Assembly (NCBI GenBank): GCA_025506515.1
Contig: CM046454.1
Coordinates: 35,813,699 to 35,877,698, forward strand
Length of the DNA: 64,000 nt
DNA from: Flaveria trinervia
Lineage: Eukaryota > Streptophyta > Magnoliopsida > Asterales > Asteraceae
Reading direction: 5' to 3'
How positions within the stretch are numbered: position 1 is the first letter of the stretch; each line of letters opens with the position of its first letter. Below, one piece after another: positions 1 through 11,600 of the stretch. The position numbers were made by a program, and so were the translations under genes. A model generated the notes under the pieces. The model did not search any database. It was not told where the DNA came from and worked only from the letters and a program-made list of their open reading frames with translations.

Positions 1-27
1 TGGCTCATTGGTTCTTTTGGTCCAACA
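1..27 (-). repeat. Edge of the 3' LTR of element A
   Basis: Bases 2-27 match 11661-11686, the outer edge of A's 5' LTR, base for base. On the minus strand this is the TGTTGG start of the LTR. The rest of the 3' LTR lies left of the window. Confidence 0.9.
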
Positions 28-38
28 AACTCCCCCTG
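28..38 (-). other. Polypurine tract of element A
   Basis: On the minus strand the bases just before the 3' LTR read TCAGGGGGAGTT, a purine run touching TGTTGG. This is where plus-strand DNA synthesis starts in LTR retrotransposons. Its position right against the LTR edge supports the boundary. Confidence 0.8.
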
Positions 39-120
39 AACCAATGCAGCCAAAACCTTAACTTTATTGAGGTCCCACTTATTGTTGGTAATAAGTTTGG
101 TCTTTTTCCTTATTGATCAG

Positions 121-3100
121 CTAAGAAGATGACCCAATTAAGCACTGGCCTGGGAATAGATTTCTGAAATTTGGTTGGCATAGTATGGATAGGAGCCTGA
201 CTTTGGGGAACTGGACACAGGGCTGTGGTCCTATCCATGAAATGTACTTCCCATGTATAAGCCTGTAGGATTCTCTGGTGTATGCTCTGAGAAACATAAT
301 ATTTTCTTCCATGGTAAGATTTTCAGCTCCACCATTAAACAATCCTTCACGCCATACAGCTCTGAAATGTACTTAGCCTGTTTGCCATTTTTGAGCTCAA
401 CTGTTGTGATCTGTCTGTATGCAAACTCATCTGGGTGAGTCCCTTCAAGTAACAGACTGAGCTCATTTTCTTTGAAGTTCTCAAGCCTCTGTAGACTAAC
501 CCCTTTTTAATTACTCTGTTCTCTAACATCTTTGGGGTGGCTGTTTAGTTTCATAGGCCTTCTTGAAATCTTCTACAATTTCCCAGGGTGATACTACAAG
601 GACCACTGTGATCTCTTCATCTACGATCCTTTTTACTTGGCCCTTGTATCTCGAAGGAATGTCTTTCTTCACAATTCTGTGAGCCACCCTAGGATCAGGC
701 CATATTCTCACCTTTTCCTTTTGATATTGAAATGTGTTAGCAAGGGTGTACAATCTCAAAGCTTCTTTCTTCATACTGGTTATTGATGAAGAAGCAACAT
801 AAGTTTTGTCAATGCTTTTCAGCATCTCATCATCATGAAGCTTTTACTGCTGTTCTTCTTCTATCTTTACTCTCACAGCTTCCATCTGTGAGGTGGGAGT
901 GATGGGCATAGGTTGGCTTTAGGCAAAGTTACGACTGCGGAAAGAGGCAGCCTTTCTTCTTCCTCATCATCCTCTTCTTCTTCTTCTAGCCTCAACACCC
1001 TTCTCTTCTTCTTCTTGGGTGCATCATCGGCTGTTGGTTTTGAGGGTGAAGGAATTGGTTTAGTGGGTTGTGGTAGTGGTGATTTTGAAGTGGGAGGTTT
1101 TGCAGGTTGTTCTAGCATTCTTGTAGTGAGTGAGGCTTTTGAGTGTTTTGCTAGTTCCTTTCTGTTCCCAGCACCTGCCTTATTTAGTGCTTCAATCACC
1201 AATCCCTTAGTGTATGCTTCAAACGAACCGATCTTGGTGGTTATTGCCAAGATACTGTCCCTGGTCCATGACTTAATCTCGATCAATGATCTCCCAAGGT
1301 ACTTTGCAATGAATCTGATCATGATCTCTAGTCTTTCTCTTTCTAATGCATCATAACTTGCCCATCTTGAGTTAATTTCTTCAACTTCAAGTCTCCTAAT
1401 CTCTGAGTCAAGCTGTGCAGTATCAAACCCCTGTCTATACAGTTGATCAATAATGGAGTCCATTGATTTACTGTGTGTAGCATCCGCCATTTTGATCATC
1501 TCATCGAGTTCGAGTTCTTTTTCTTTTCCTTCAACCTTCCTTTTCTTATATGTGACATGAAAGTCTTTGTGACTTTCACCCACTTGACCAATGTCAGCTC
1601 CCTTCACAAACTCCTCTTCCTTTTCTTTCTTCCCCTCTATGCTCTTCCTCTTTGCTTTCACTGACTGACTCTCCCCCTTTTTGGTTGCATTGGTTGCAAG
1701 GGTTTGAGTAGCAAAAAGCCTTGTGCTCACAATCTCCTCCGCCAGGGGTTGTATGATTGAGGGAAGCCTCTCATCCATGGTTTTGATCACAATGTCTGTG
1801 ATCATTGGGGTGATGAGAGGTAGGGATTGCTGAAAGATAGCAGTTGTTTGCTCAGAGGGGTTCTGTCCCTGAGAAGCAGTGCCAGAAATAGAAGCTGGTG
1901 GCTCGGAAGTTTTGATTGGCTGAGTGTGTGGGAGACCTTCAGGTGAAGGTGCCATCTATGGGTTTATGTTGGTGGCAGATGGACTTGCTTTTTGAGAGAA
2001 TTGGTCAAGTAGTTTTTGTAGTCTACTGACTTCTTCCTCAAGAATTGTGTTCTGGGCCAGAACATCATAAAAGAAGCCCAGGTCATCATCAGCAGATGCT
2101 GAATCACCTGACCTCCTGCTTGTAGCAGGATGTACATGCACTGGGTGTAGACCAGTTTTAGCATGTGCCCTTTTTTCTTGGAACTGGGGACTTCCAGCCT
2201 CAGGACGATGTCCTTCATCAGCTGTTGCCTCTGGTGTGGTCTTAGCAATGTTACCAGCCTCAGTCTGATCATGTGCTGATTAAGAAAAGGTGGCAGCCTC
2301 ACCAGATGTTTTGGTCTCCATATCCACACCAGGAGATAGAACAGTTAAACCCTTGTGTTGTGGGCTGTTAGAATCATGTTGATCCTCGTCCTTAATTGCT
2401 ATGGTTTTCCCCTTTGTTGGTGGTTGTTGGGGAGGAGGAGAGGCATGCAGCTGAGTCAGCACGTTTGCAATAATGATAGTAGGACTTTGTGGGGCGGTTG
2501 CAGTGGGAGATGGGGTAAAAGCAGTATGCACTGGGGAGAATGGTGCTCTTCATGGAAACCTCCTCAAATGAGGAAGATCCCAGATTAGTGGGTACCCCTT
2601 CTTTGGTTGCTGCATGCTCCTTTTGAGAGGAATCCTAAGCGGCTGTGGCTGGTGAAGTCCTTGTATCCACTAGGGGGTTATAACCAGTGGATATAGCCTG
2701 CATTTGTGTTGCAGGGGCATCCTCAGGGGACTCATTTCCCTGAGTAGCCTTTTTTGTCTTCTTTTTAATGGGTTTGGTGGGGACTTTGGATTTGGAGGTG
2801 GTGGCTATGGGTTCCAGCTGCGTGGGTTTGCGCAGCTTGGCAGCCATTTTTAGTGATTGGTCAGAGTTGTGCCGGGAGTATACTTCAGGCAATACAACCG
2901 TAGCAGGGACTCCCAGGCCAACAAGTCCCTCAGCTTGAAGCTGGTCTTCAATTATGGCCATTATGAACCGAGGATATAATATCCAATAGTTAGTAAGTTG
3001 TTTTTGGGCCATATCCTTGAGCTCTAAAAATAGTATTTCAGAAAAATTTAAAGGTTGTTGCTCAAGGATGGAGTACATTACCTGTTGCCACCTTGTGGAC

Positions 3101-3563
3101 ATTTGATCCCATGATGAAGTCTTGGGGGCAAGGCAGACATTTACCAGGTGAAAGATGAGACGTTCGACATCCTGGAAATGTTTCTTCAATATGGTAGATG
3201 CACTCAGGTTACCCTGGTATCCATGCTGGGCAAATGATTGATCAATTGTGCCCTTTGGATACTAGCTGGGAAAGTGGCATCATCCAGATTGAGGGTTTGG
3301 CGAAGAATGTCTGGTGTAATGACCACCTTTTGACGATGGACAAACGATTGAAGAGACTCTGTGTCATTCTCCTCAGAGACAAGAGTGACGTTTGTCTAGA
3401 ATTGGTTAACAGATTCGGCATATATGGTGGGATTTAATAGAAAAGCCGTTTTGTAAGGTGACTGAACCATTAAATCAATGGCGTTATGAAACTTGGTCCA
3501 GTATGGCGATTTTGTGAGATGTGCGACACAGTTGTGTCGAGGTTTTAGTTGCATGGTCGCCAT
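121..3563 (-). pseudogene. Extra 3' ORF (aORF) of element A, broken
   Basis: An additional ORF of about 1,150 codons lies between RNase H and the 3' LTR. I place the start at 3563, where the minus strand reads MATMQL, matching the start of the homologous ORF of G at 52990. The N-terminal 250 residues form a globular domain (LNPTIYAESVNQF, then CLAPKTSSWDQM and YWILYPRFIMAIIEDQL). A Pro/Ser/Thr-rich middle follows, then a charged coiled-coil-like stretch (873-1955), a basic KKKKRRV next to a long Glu/Asp run, and a conserved C-terminal block (523-825, YQKEKVRIWPDPRVAHRI). It has several frameshifts and stops and ends at TAG 121-123. No transmembrane segment or furin-like site is evident, so the label env-like is not supported. 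The function is unknown; the NLS-like and acidic tracts would fit a nuclear protein. Confidence 0.75.
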
Positions 3564-3699
3564 TGATGAAGAGAGGTTACAGAGTTTTTGAACGTTAGGT
3601 TTGAGAAGAGAAGAAAGTAAAAACTCTGAAGGTGGGATAAGGTATTTAAAGGGTAGGGTTAGAAATCGACTGAAGGTTTTGGTGTTAGTCATCAGTTGT

Positions 3700-4445
3700 T
3701 GAAACTACTGATGACGTGGTATTAACTTTCAGAGGTTTGGAATGACTGACCGTATTGGTGTGATCAGCAGTTGTTATAAAACAACTGAAGACTTGGTTTT
3801 AACCGTCAGACGTTGAAACAGCTGAAGTCTCTCATTTAGTCATCAGTAGTTATAAAACTATTGAAGATTTAGTCATGAGTAGTTATAAAACTACTGAAGA
3901 TTTAGTCATCAGTAGTTATAAAACTACTGAAGACAGTTTTGAGTTCAGGTGATGAAACAACTGAGACTTGGTATTAGTCATCAGTAGTTGGGAAACTACT
4001 GAAGACTTGGTTTTACCATCAGTTGTTGTAAACAACTGAAGACTTGGTGTTAGTCATCAGTAGTTGTGAAACTACTGAAGACATGGTTTTGCTTCAGTTG
4101 TTTAGAAAGAAACAGCAGTTGGGAAACTACTGAAGACAAAAAGGCTCATCAGTAGTTGTCGTCAATTCATTGCTTTTCAGCTGTTTCATACTGTCCTCAA
4201 CATGTACTCATTTTTTTCAGATGTTTCATAGGACATCAGTACGTATTTGTATTTCTGACAACAGTAGTTGTAGCTACATCAGCTGTTGTAACTACATCAA
4301 TTGTTTTAACAAATAAAGTACTTGAGTACTGAGAAGTTAAGTTCTAGTAGTTTAAAGAAAACTTCTGAAGAGAAAATAACGTCAGTACTTATATATATGA
4401 CAATAATAAACTAATGATCATCAGTACTTGTGAGCTGAGATCACG
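3700..4445. repeat. Hairpin-motif array between RNase H and aORF of A
   Basis: About 750 non-coding bases hold dense copies of CAGTAGTT, AACTACTG and CAGTTGTT/AACAACTG. Three units of exactly 33 bases start at 3838, 3871 and 3904. The third contains the perfect stem-loop CAGTAGTTATAAAACTACTG (8-bp stem, 4-base loop); units 1 and 2 each have one stem mismatch. Further left and right the units degenerate but keep the paired CATCAGTAGTT...ACTACTGAAGAC layout. The same motif is in this element's LTR (11200-11600) and its gag-protease linker (8336-8640). Confidence 0.85.
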
Positions 4446-4457
4446 AGTAGTTGTCAC

Positions 4458-5929
4458 TTATTCTAGGTGTAGCATACCAAGCCTTAACACTAGGTTTTGG
4501 AAAGTTGTACTATCCAAGGGCTTAGTGAAAATGTCTGCAAGCTCATCAGCACTAAGAACAAATTTTGGATCAATCGGACCTTTTTCAATGCAATCTCTAA
4601 TAAAATGGTGTCTGATTTCAATATGTTTAGTCCTAGAGTGCTGGACAGGATTCTTGACAATACAAAGAGCTGAAGAGCTGTCCATTAGCAATGGGGTCTT
4701 AGTCTCTGTTATGCCATAATCCAATAATTGGTTTTGAAGCCAGAGTACCTGAGATGTACAGCTTGCAACAGCAATGTACTCTGCTTCAGCAGTTGATGTA
4801 GCAACTGAGGTCTGCTTCTTACTCTGCCAAGAAATCAAGCAGTTGCCAAGAAATCAACTTACACCCTGCATAGTCACTGTCAGAAAAAGCAACTAATTTA
4901 CCAGAATGTCTAGTAGAATACCATAAACCAAGAGATGGAGTGCCTTGCAAATATCTAAAGATCCTCTTGACTGCAATTAAATGAGACTCCTTAGGTGCAG
5001 CCTGAAATCTAGCACAAACACATGTAGCAAACATAATGTCTGGTCTAGAAGTTGTTAAGTACATCAAGGACCCAATCATACATTGTAAAGTGTTTCATTA
5101 ACCACTTTACCTTTTTGATCTATATCCAATTGTGTGGTGTTGCACATGGAAGTAGAACAGGGATTACACTTTTGTAAATCAAACTTTTCCAAAAGATCTT
5201 TTGTGTATTTGGACTGATGAATGAAAATTCCATGAGCCTTTTGTTTGATTTGCAAACCTAGAAAGAACTGTAATTCTCCCATGGCACTCATTTCAAACTT
5301 CTGTTTCATCAACTTTGTAAAGACATCACACAACTGTGGATCAAAGGATGCAAAAATAATATCATCTACATAAATTTGAACAAGTAGATTATGCTGCCCC
5401 AGCTTTCTTAATGAATAAAGTCTTATCTATGGAGCCTCTAGTGGAATTATTTTCCAGAAGAAAGTTTGATAATGTCTCATACCAGGCTCTAGGAGCTTGT
5501 TTCAACCCATAGAGAGCCTTATCAAGCTTATACACCCAATTAGGATGTTTATTGTCCTCAAAACCTGGTGGTTGACATACATAAACCTCTTCTTTAATTT
5601 TCCCATACAAAAATGCACTTTTGACATCCATTTCAAAAACTTTAAGGTTGTGATAAGCAGCATAAGCTAAAAACAATCGAATTGCTTCCAGTGTGGCTGC
5701 AGGGGCAAAGGTTTCATTATATCAATACCTTCCTCTTGTGAAAACCCCTGTACAACCAGTCTGGCCTTGTTATAACAATAAGCCCATTTTCATCAGTTTT
5801 GTTCCTAAACACCATTTAGTGCCTATTGCACACTTACCTGGAGGTAGAGGAACCAGTTCCCACACTTGCTGTTTCTTGAACTGAAGAAGCTCAAGCTGCA
5901 TGGCTTCAACCCATCCATTGTCCCTTAAA
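4458..5929 (-). pseudogene. Reverse transcriptase-RNase H of element A, broken
   Basis: Copia-type RT begins near 5910 (WVEAMQLELLQFKKQQVWELVPLP). It continues with the block EMDVKSAFLYGKIKEEVYVCQPPGFED, the YGLKQAPRAWYETLS block and the catalytic YVDD, encoded at 5361-5372. RNase H follows with DSDYAGC and the STAEAEYIA motif and ends in LRLGMLHLE at TAA 4458-4460. The enzyme copies element RNA into DNA in the particle. The reading frame is cut into at least four pieces (5389-5676, 5076-5333, 4819-5079, 4458-4838), and the region around 4850 lacks part of RNase H compared with G (51800-51870). It is clearly inactive. Confidence 0.92.
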
Positions 5930-7714
5930 GCAATGTGATAGTTCTTTGGCTCTTGCTGACTAATGAAGAGAGCATAGAAGCAGAAGTTTGACAATTGACT
6001 TCTTGTTGAAATGCCAGCATTGATATCACCAATGATTTGAGACATAGGGTGATTCTTCAGATCTTGGTACACAATAAGATCTGTGCAAGTGTTTGTAGCA
6101 GGCTCAGCAGCAACAGATGGTGATGGTGAATCATTTCCTTGAAACCAGTCAGTAGATGCTAATTCAAAGGAAGTTGAAGTTGTAGAAATCTCATCAGCAT
6201 TTGTTGTTGATTGTGTTACTGAAGCTACAGGAACATCAGGTCTAGCTGAATCAGGCAGTTGATCACTAAACTTGAAAAGGTGATTACTGATATCATCATC
6301 ATCATCAGTAACACCAGATGGATGACTAGCTACAGAAGATGATGGATTCATATGATCTGCAATAACAGGTGGTTGATAAGGAATATATTGTAGAATGTCC
6401 AGATCAAACAACTCCACAGGGTTTTGTGGAATTGTATCCTTAGGGGATTCATTGAACTTCACATGCAAGGTTTCTTCAACTATCTTTGTCCGACACTTGA
6501 ATACTCTATAAGCCTCGCAAGTGGATGAATACCCAACAAAATACCCTGTATCCACCTTAGAATCAAACTTTTGGAGTTGATCCTTTGTGTTGAGAATGTA
6601 ACAGGGACACCCAAATGCTCTAAAGAATGAAATCAAAGGGGCTAAATGATGTAAAACTTCATAAGGAGTTTTCATCAACCTTTGATTTACTAAGCTCTAT
6701 TCTGTACATAGCAGGCTGTATTGAGAGCTTCAGCCCAAAAGGTCAGTGGCAGACCAGAATCAGCCAACATGGATCTTGCAGCTTCAATGAGGGTCCTGTT
6801 CTTTCTCTCCATTACTCCATTTTGCTCTGGAGTCCTTGGGATGCTATACTGCCTCTTGATTCCCTTTGACAAGTAAAACTCATCAAGAGTGTGGTTTCTG
6901 AATTCAGTACCATTGTCACTCCTCACACACTTAATTGGTAGGGAATACTGCTTCTCAACATATCTAGAGTAGTCTCATCCTTTGAATGCAAGAAGAAGGT
7001 CCATACATATCTAGAGTAATCATCCATAATTACCAGATAGTATTTCTTCTTTGCCATACTCCTTACCTTCATAGGACCAAAAAGATCCATGTGCAGTAGT
7101 TGTAAGCAGGCATTAGATTTGGACTCTTCTATGGTTGGGAATGAAACTTTATGTTGTTTCCCTTTTAAGCATGCAGTGCAGATTTCATCTCAATTGAACT
7201 CCTTTATTGGAAGACCTCTCACTAAACTCTTGTGGATCAGCTGATTCATGTTTTTGAGATTAACATGACCCAGCCTTCTATGCCACAGTTTAGATTCTTG
7301 GAGAGAGGCCTTGGAGAACAAGCATGGATGGCCTCTCAACTCAATTTTCTTTGACAGATCCAAGGCATATACTCTTCCTATCCTGTTAGCCTTCAGGAGA
7401 GTATTATCATCCAGTACTTTGTCAATCAGGCTCAGAACCTTGGAAGACAGAATCCTACAGTTCTGGCTTGTGAAAAGAGCAACATGTCCTTTGTCGCACA
7501 TCTGACTAACACTCAACAGATTGTATTTGAGATTCTCCACATGGTTGACATCATCAAATCTAATATCTCCATTAGACACAAATCCCTTTCCAATGATGTA
7601 ACCTTTAGCATCATTTCCAAATGAGACAAATCCCTTCTTTCCCTGAGAGTAATCATGAAGAAGAGAGTTGCTCCCAGTCATGTGCATGGATCCTCCACTG
7701 TCCACATACTAGAT
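5930..7714 (-). pseudogene. Protease-integrase of element A, broken
   Basis: The aspartic protease active site is DSGGSMHMTG at about 7700. The integrase N-terminal zinc domain follows as LWHRRLGHVNLKNMNQL near 7300, with CTACLKG after a stop near 7188. The core shows DLFGP, then SDNGTEF (about 6920) and the Glu in MERKNRT (about 6810), consistent with a D,D,E triad. The C-terminal integrase region 5930-6678 has FFRAFGCPCYIL and GYFVGYSS, typical of copia integrases, followed by a low-complexity linker to RT. There are stops near 7188 and 6690 and a frameshift between 6926 and 7185. The product would cut itself from the polyprotein and insert element DNA into chromosomes. Confidence 0.9.
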
Positions 7715-7756
7715 GCTTCTTTGGCATGCTGAAGAACCCTGCACAATCATAAGAAA

Positions 7757-9143
7757 CTAGTTAGCTTTGGAGACCCAAACCTTTTTGGTTTTGGGACTGA
7801 CTTTATCAACAGATTTAACCATAGCTGGTTTCTCATGATTAACAGCTGATGAAGATAGAGATGGTACTGAAATGGATTTGGACCTGGAATTCCTCTCCAG
7901 TGGTTTGATCACATGGGCTTCAAGTTGGTTAACTCTCCCCAACAGATGCTGAACCATCATAACAAGCTGTGTCTGATTTGAAGCTTGAGCTTTCAGTTCA
8001 TTTGACACACCAGGGATTGTTTTTGATGAGTTCCTGTGACCCACCATTTCCTCCTTCTTAGACTTCACAGACTTAGTCTTATGTTTATCATGAGGAACAA
8101 TATCAGCTGTCTTTTGATAAACCGCATCCTTCTTAGTGGATTTGGGTAAGGCCTTGGGTTTATCAGGTTGAGATGATTGTGGTACAAACTTGGTCTCAAA
8201 CTCAGTTTTCATTTTATTTATTTCTAGTTTAATGAGCTCATCCCTTTGGAGCTTTAAACCCTTTTTGTACCAACATTCATCAGATAGATGATTGAATTTA
8301 CCACAAATTTCACATGGTTTATTCTTCATCTTGGACATCTTTACTGCTGAAGTGGAAACTACTGAAGGTGTGATCTTCAGTACTTTCCTCCTATCAGTAC
8401 TAGGTACTAAAAGATTTGTAAAAGCTGAAGACTGGTAATTCAACTGTTTTCCATCCGTCCTAATAGACTGTTTGATGGATTCCTCAGTAGTTGTTAGTCC
8501 TTGTATTTCAACTGATTTGAAATGCTTTTCAGATGTTGGGTCTCTTTCAGTACTTGGGGTACATTGAGGAACAACATCTGAAGTACTCAGCTTCATATGA
8601 GTCTCAGTAGTTAGACCATCAGTCAAATTATTTGTTGAGATCTTAACACTGGTTTCATTCTCTGATCTTAGATTATCATTGGAGAATGACTCACACGATA
8701 ATGTGGTTTGGAGATTGCTTTCACTTTCAGACTTAACTATGGAGTTAGGAGTAAAGTCTGTTGGTGAAGCAGTATGGTTGTAACCAATGCCAAACTTCAC
8801 ATTTGAAGCAGTTTGCTTGCTAAGAAGCATATCAAATCCCTTGCATGATGAGACCCAGTGTTTGCACTCAACTTGGGTCACTGCAAGTTTTTCTTTGAGA
8901 CTCCTGTGGTCTTCCAGAATAACCTCTAGCTTGGCCTTTTCATCATTTAATTGGCATTTAACTTATAAATCTCATCACTTTTACTGTTAAGAGCAGACTC
9001 ATACTCAGCTTTTCTTTGGAAAATGGTTTTCTCAAGCTCAAGTTTTTGATTTATTAATGCTACATTTACCTCTCTAATAGAGACAAAGGCAGCTATGCAT
9101 GATTCATAACATAACTTGGCTTTAGCCTCTAAAGATACCTGAG
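7757..9143 (-). pseudogene. Gag-protease linker of A with one CCHC knuckle
   Basis: Between gag and protease lies a long low-complexity coding segment, seen in SIRE-like elements. From the gag side it has a coiled-coil-like Glu/Lys stretch (about 8950-9140), then CKHWVSSCKGFDMLLSKQTASNVKFGIGYN, a Ser/Thr-rich stretch, the knuckle CEICGKFNHLSDEC (about 8300), a basic region, and QTQLVMMVQHLLGRVNQLEA before KKVWVSKAN. Most of it (7757-8881) is still open, the longest open piece of A. Its Ser/Thr-rich part at 8336-8640 is unusually dense in the element's CAGTACTT/CAGTAGTT motif although it is coding. Confidence 0.75.
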
Positions 9144-10652
9144 TTACCTTTGAAGATGATGCATTTGAACAGGAACCCTAGTAGACTCCAGGGCCAGGAG
9201 AGCAAGATTTCCAAAAGGGTGTTCACCACCATGTTGACTAGCACTAGCATAGTATTGCTCAGTGTGACCAGGCAAGTTACCAGGTAAGCTACTCCAGTCA
9301 ACGACTCCAGGTGTGAAGAAGCTGTGATGAGGTTGTGATTGAGATGGAGATGGTTGAGGTTCTGGTAGTGAATGAGATTGTGGTACTATAGGAGCTTGAG
9401 CTGGATTTGACTGTGGCATATAATAGCAGGGATAAGGATATGGCATTTGATCCTGAGGAACAAAATATGCAGAAGATTGAGGGTGTGATGAATGACTAGA
9501 ACCAGCAGAGTGTTGCCCTTTGAATTGTGAATTGTTATTTGGAAAAGTCAAAAAGGGTGCAGAAGTGTAAGATCCAGTTGATCTACACTCTCTTGCAAAG
9601 TGTCCAAGCCTGTGGCATTTGTGACACTTCAACTTGCTCTTGTCAAAACCAACTTTGGTTTTGTCAGAGAGTCCATGAAATTTACTGCCAGTTCTCTTGT
9701 AGAATTTCTGAGATCTGATATTGATCAAGGCCATTTGGCTCAAAATATCCATCTCTTATAAATCATCATCAGCAATGCCCTTCAAATCATCCATGATAAA
9801 GCATAGATTGTCACTATTATTACCAGAATGACAATCAACACTCACAAAGGCATGATTAGAATTGTTTGAGGTGAAATCAATATGCTCATCATAGTGGCAT
9901 TCTGATCCTGCATACTCTGAGTCATGACTTACCAAGGCAGTGTTTCCTCGTACAAAATCATCAGTGAGCTTTCCAGATGACGACAGTTTTCGTTTCTGTT
10001 CTATCTCTCTCTCAAATGTGAGCAATTTCCCATGGAGTTGGGTGAGAGATAGTTTGTCCAAATTTGCACTGGAGCGTAGGACAATAGTATATGTGTCCCA
10101 TCTCTCAGGCAGTGATCTGAGAAATCTGTTATTCATCTGGCTGTTTGTGTACTCATGTTTGACCATTTTTAATTTAGAGATCAAACAAGAGAACCGCTCA
10201 AACTGTTGAGTAGTGTCTCACCCTTCCTATGAGAGAATGTCTCATATCGTTGGGCAAGGATTTCTCTATTATTTGCCAAGACCTCATCTATTCCTCCAAA
10301 TTGTTCTTTCAAGGCATTCCAGAGGTCATGGGCAGTTTCATAATGCATTAGCCCAGAATAGCTTTCATTAGGCAGTGCCATGGCCAGAATTCCATGGGCT
10401 TTTGCATCAATCTCAAACATTTCTTATCCTCATCCGAGTATTGCTCCCTCCTCTTCGGAACCATTTGATTAGTTTTAGGGTTATTCACCATAGGCTTGTA
10501 TGGACCATGTACCACTGATGTCCAACAACCTGAGCTGTTAACAGACAGGTGATGGAGCATTTGTCGTTGCCATATGTTATACTCATTCCTAACCAGCATC
10601 GAGGCTTGGTTGAGGAACCAGTATTGTGAGGATCATTGGAAGGAGTAGTCAT
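9144..10652 (-). pseudogene. Gag of element A, broken
   Basis: The start is the ATG whose complement is at 10650-10652 (MTTPSNDP), aligned with gag of G at 46080. It shows the retrotransposon gag order: IWQRQMLHHLSVN near the N-terminus, AHDLWNALKEQFGG, RFLRSLPERWDTY and LTQLHGKLLTFEREIEQKRKL in the capsid-like domain, then the nucleocapsid knuckle CHKCHRLGHFAREC near 9610 and a Pro/Gln/Ser-rich tail. It forms the particle and binds element RNA. A one-base deletion near 10603, another near 10420 and further breaks at about 10184 and 9754 disable it. Confidence 0.9.
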
Positions 10653-10869
10653 TTTAGGTCCAAATACAATTTAATCCATGCTTTTAAAAGATTTTACACA
10701 GAGCACAACAGACTCAATGAAAACCAAGAACAAATCTCAGGATGAATGACCAAAAACACAGAAAATTCAATCTCTATAACCGTTTCTTGCAAAAATGCTA
10801 ATTCCATCAAACTTGGATCTTGGATAGCAGTTCCAGTGATCAATTATTAGATCGATCAATGATGAACAG

Positions 10870-10881
10870 GCTCTGATACCA
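10870..10881 (-). other. Primer binding site of element A
   Basis: The minus strand reads TGGTATCAGAGC two bases after the LTR end at 10884. This is the standard plant primer site complementary to the 3' end of initiator-Met tRNA and fixes the 5' LTR boundary. Confidence 0.93.
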
Positions 10882-11092
10882 TTTGACAGGATCAGTGATC
10901 TCAAGTTTGATGGATTAGAGTGTAACGCAGCAGAATAAGAACAAGAATTAGACAAATTATAACAAGAATTTGATATTCTATGCATTAAGAACAAATACGG
11001 TTGTAAAGAGAGAATATATTTCTGTGAAAAGGAATGTTTCAATAATATCAAATGTTTCTGCTCAATCATTCATGATTACAATAGGTTGACAT

Positions 11093-11103
11093 CCTTATAT
11101 AGA
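11093..11103 (-). promoter_or_regulatory. Putative TATA box in A 5' LTR
   Basis: The minus strand reads CTCTATATAAGG about 210 bases before the LTR end, a usual place for the start of the R region in copia LTRs. Position and sequence are the only evidence. Confidence 0.5.
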
Positions 11104-11387
11104 GTGCAATCACTGCTGATATCACGGGATCGTGACATCTGGCAGATTTGTTACAAAAATAACTAAAACTTAACAAACTACTGAAATGTTCACAACTACT
11201 GAGAACATATCAGAGTGCTAAGTATAAAACATAAACTACTGATACGAAACTACTGAAACTACAACGACTGAAGAACAAGCTCTTCAGTCGTTTTACAAAA
11301 CTACTCAAAGGAAAAACATAAAACTACTGAAAGAAAACCGTCACAACTACTGAAGAAGACCTCTTCAGCTGTTGTGACAACGACTGA

Positions 11388-11600
11388 TACTTGGTCTTCA
11401 GCACTTGTCTTTAGACTTTGTCTTCAACACTTGTGTCTTCAGACTTTGTCTTCAACACTTGTGTCTTCAGACTTTGTCTTCAGCACTTGTCTTCAGACTT
11501 TGTCTTCAACACTTGTGTCTTTAGACTTTGTCTTCAGCACTTGTGTTCAGAGTTTGTCTTCAGCACTTGTCTTCAGACTTTGTCTTGAGCACTTGTCTTC
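11388..11600. repeat. Tandem repeat in U3 of A 5' LTR
   Basis: About seven head-to-tail units of roughly 28-32 bases alternate TTCAGACTTTGTCTTCA and ACACTTGTGTC. The open frame across it on the plus strand (11374-11721) is only the translation of this repeat. It takes the place of the 59-bp array in the related LTR of G. Confidence 0.8.

Noticed and set aside
913..1356. Plus-strand ORF with a poly-Ser run
   Set aside because: It is the antisense shadow of the Glu/Asp-rich part of the A aORF.
121..3563. Envelope gene, or a longin/synaptobrevin protein as such ORFs are sometimes labelled
   Set aside because: I see no signal peptide, fusion peptide or transmembrane helix, and no convincing longin fold can be argued from sequence alone.
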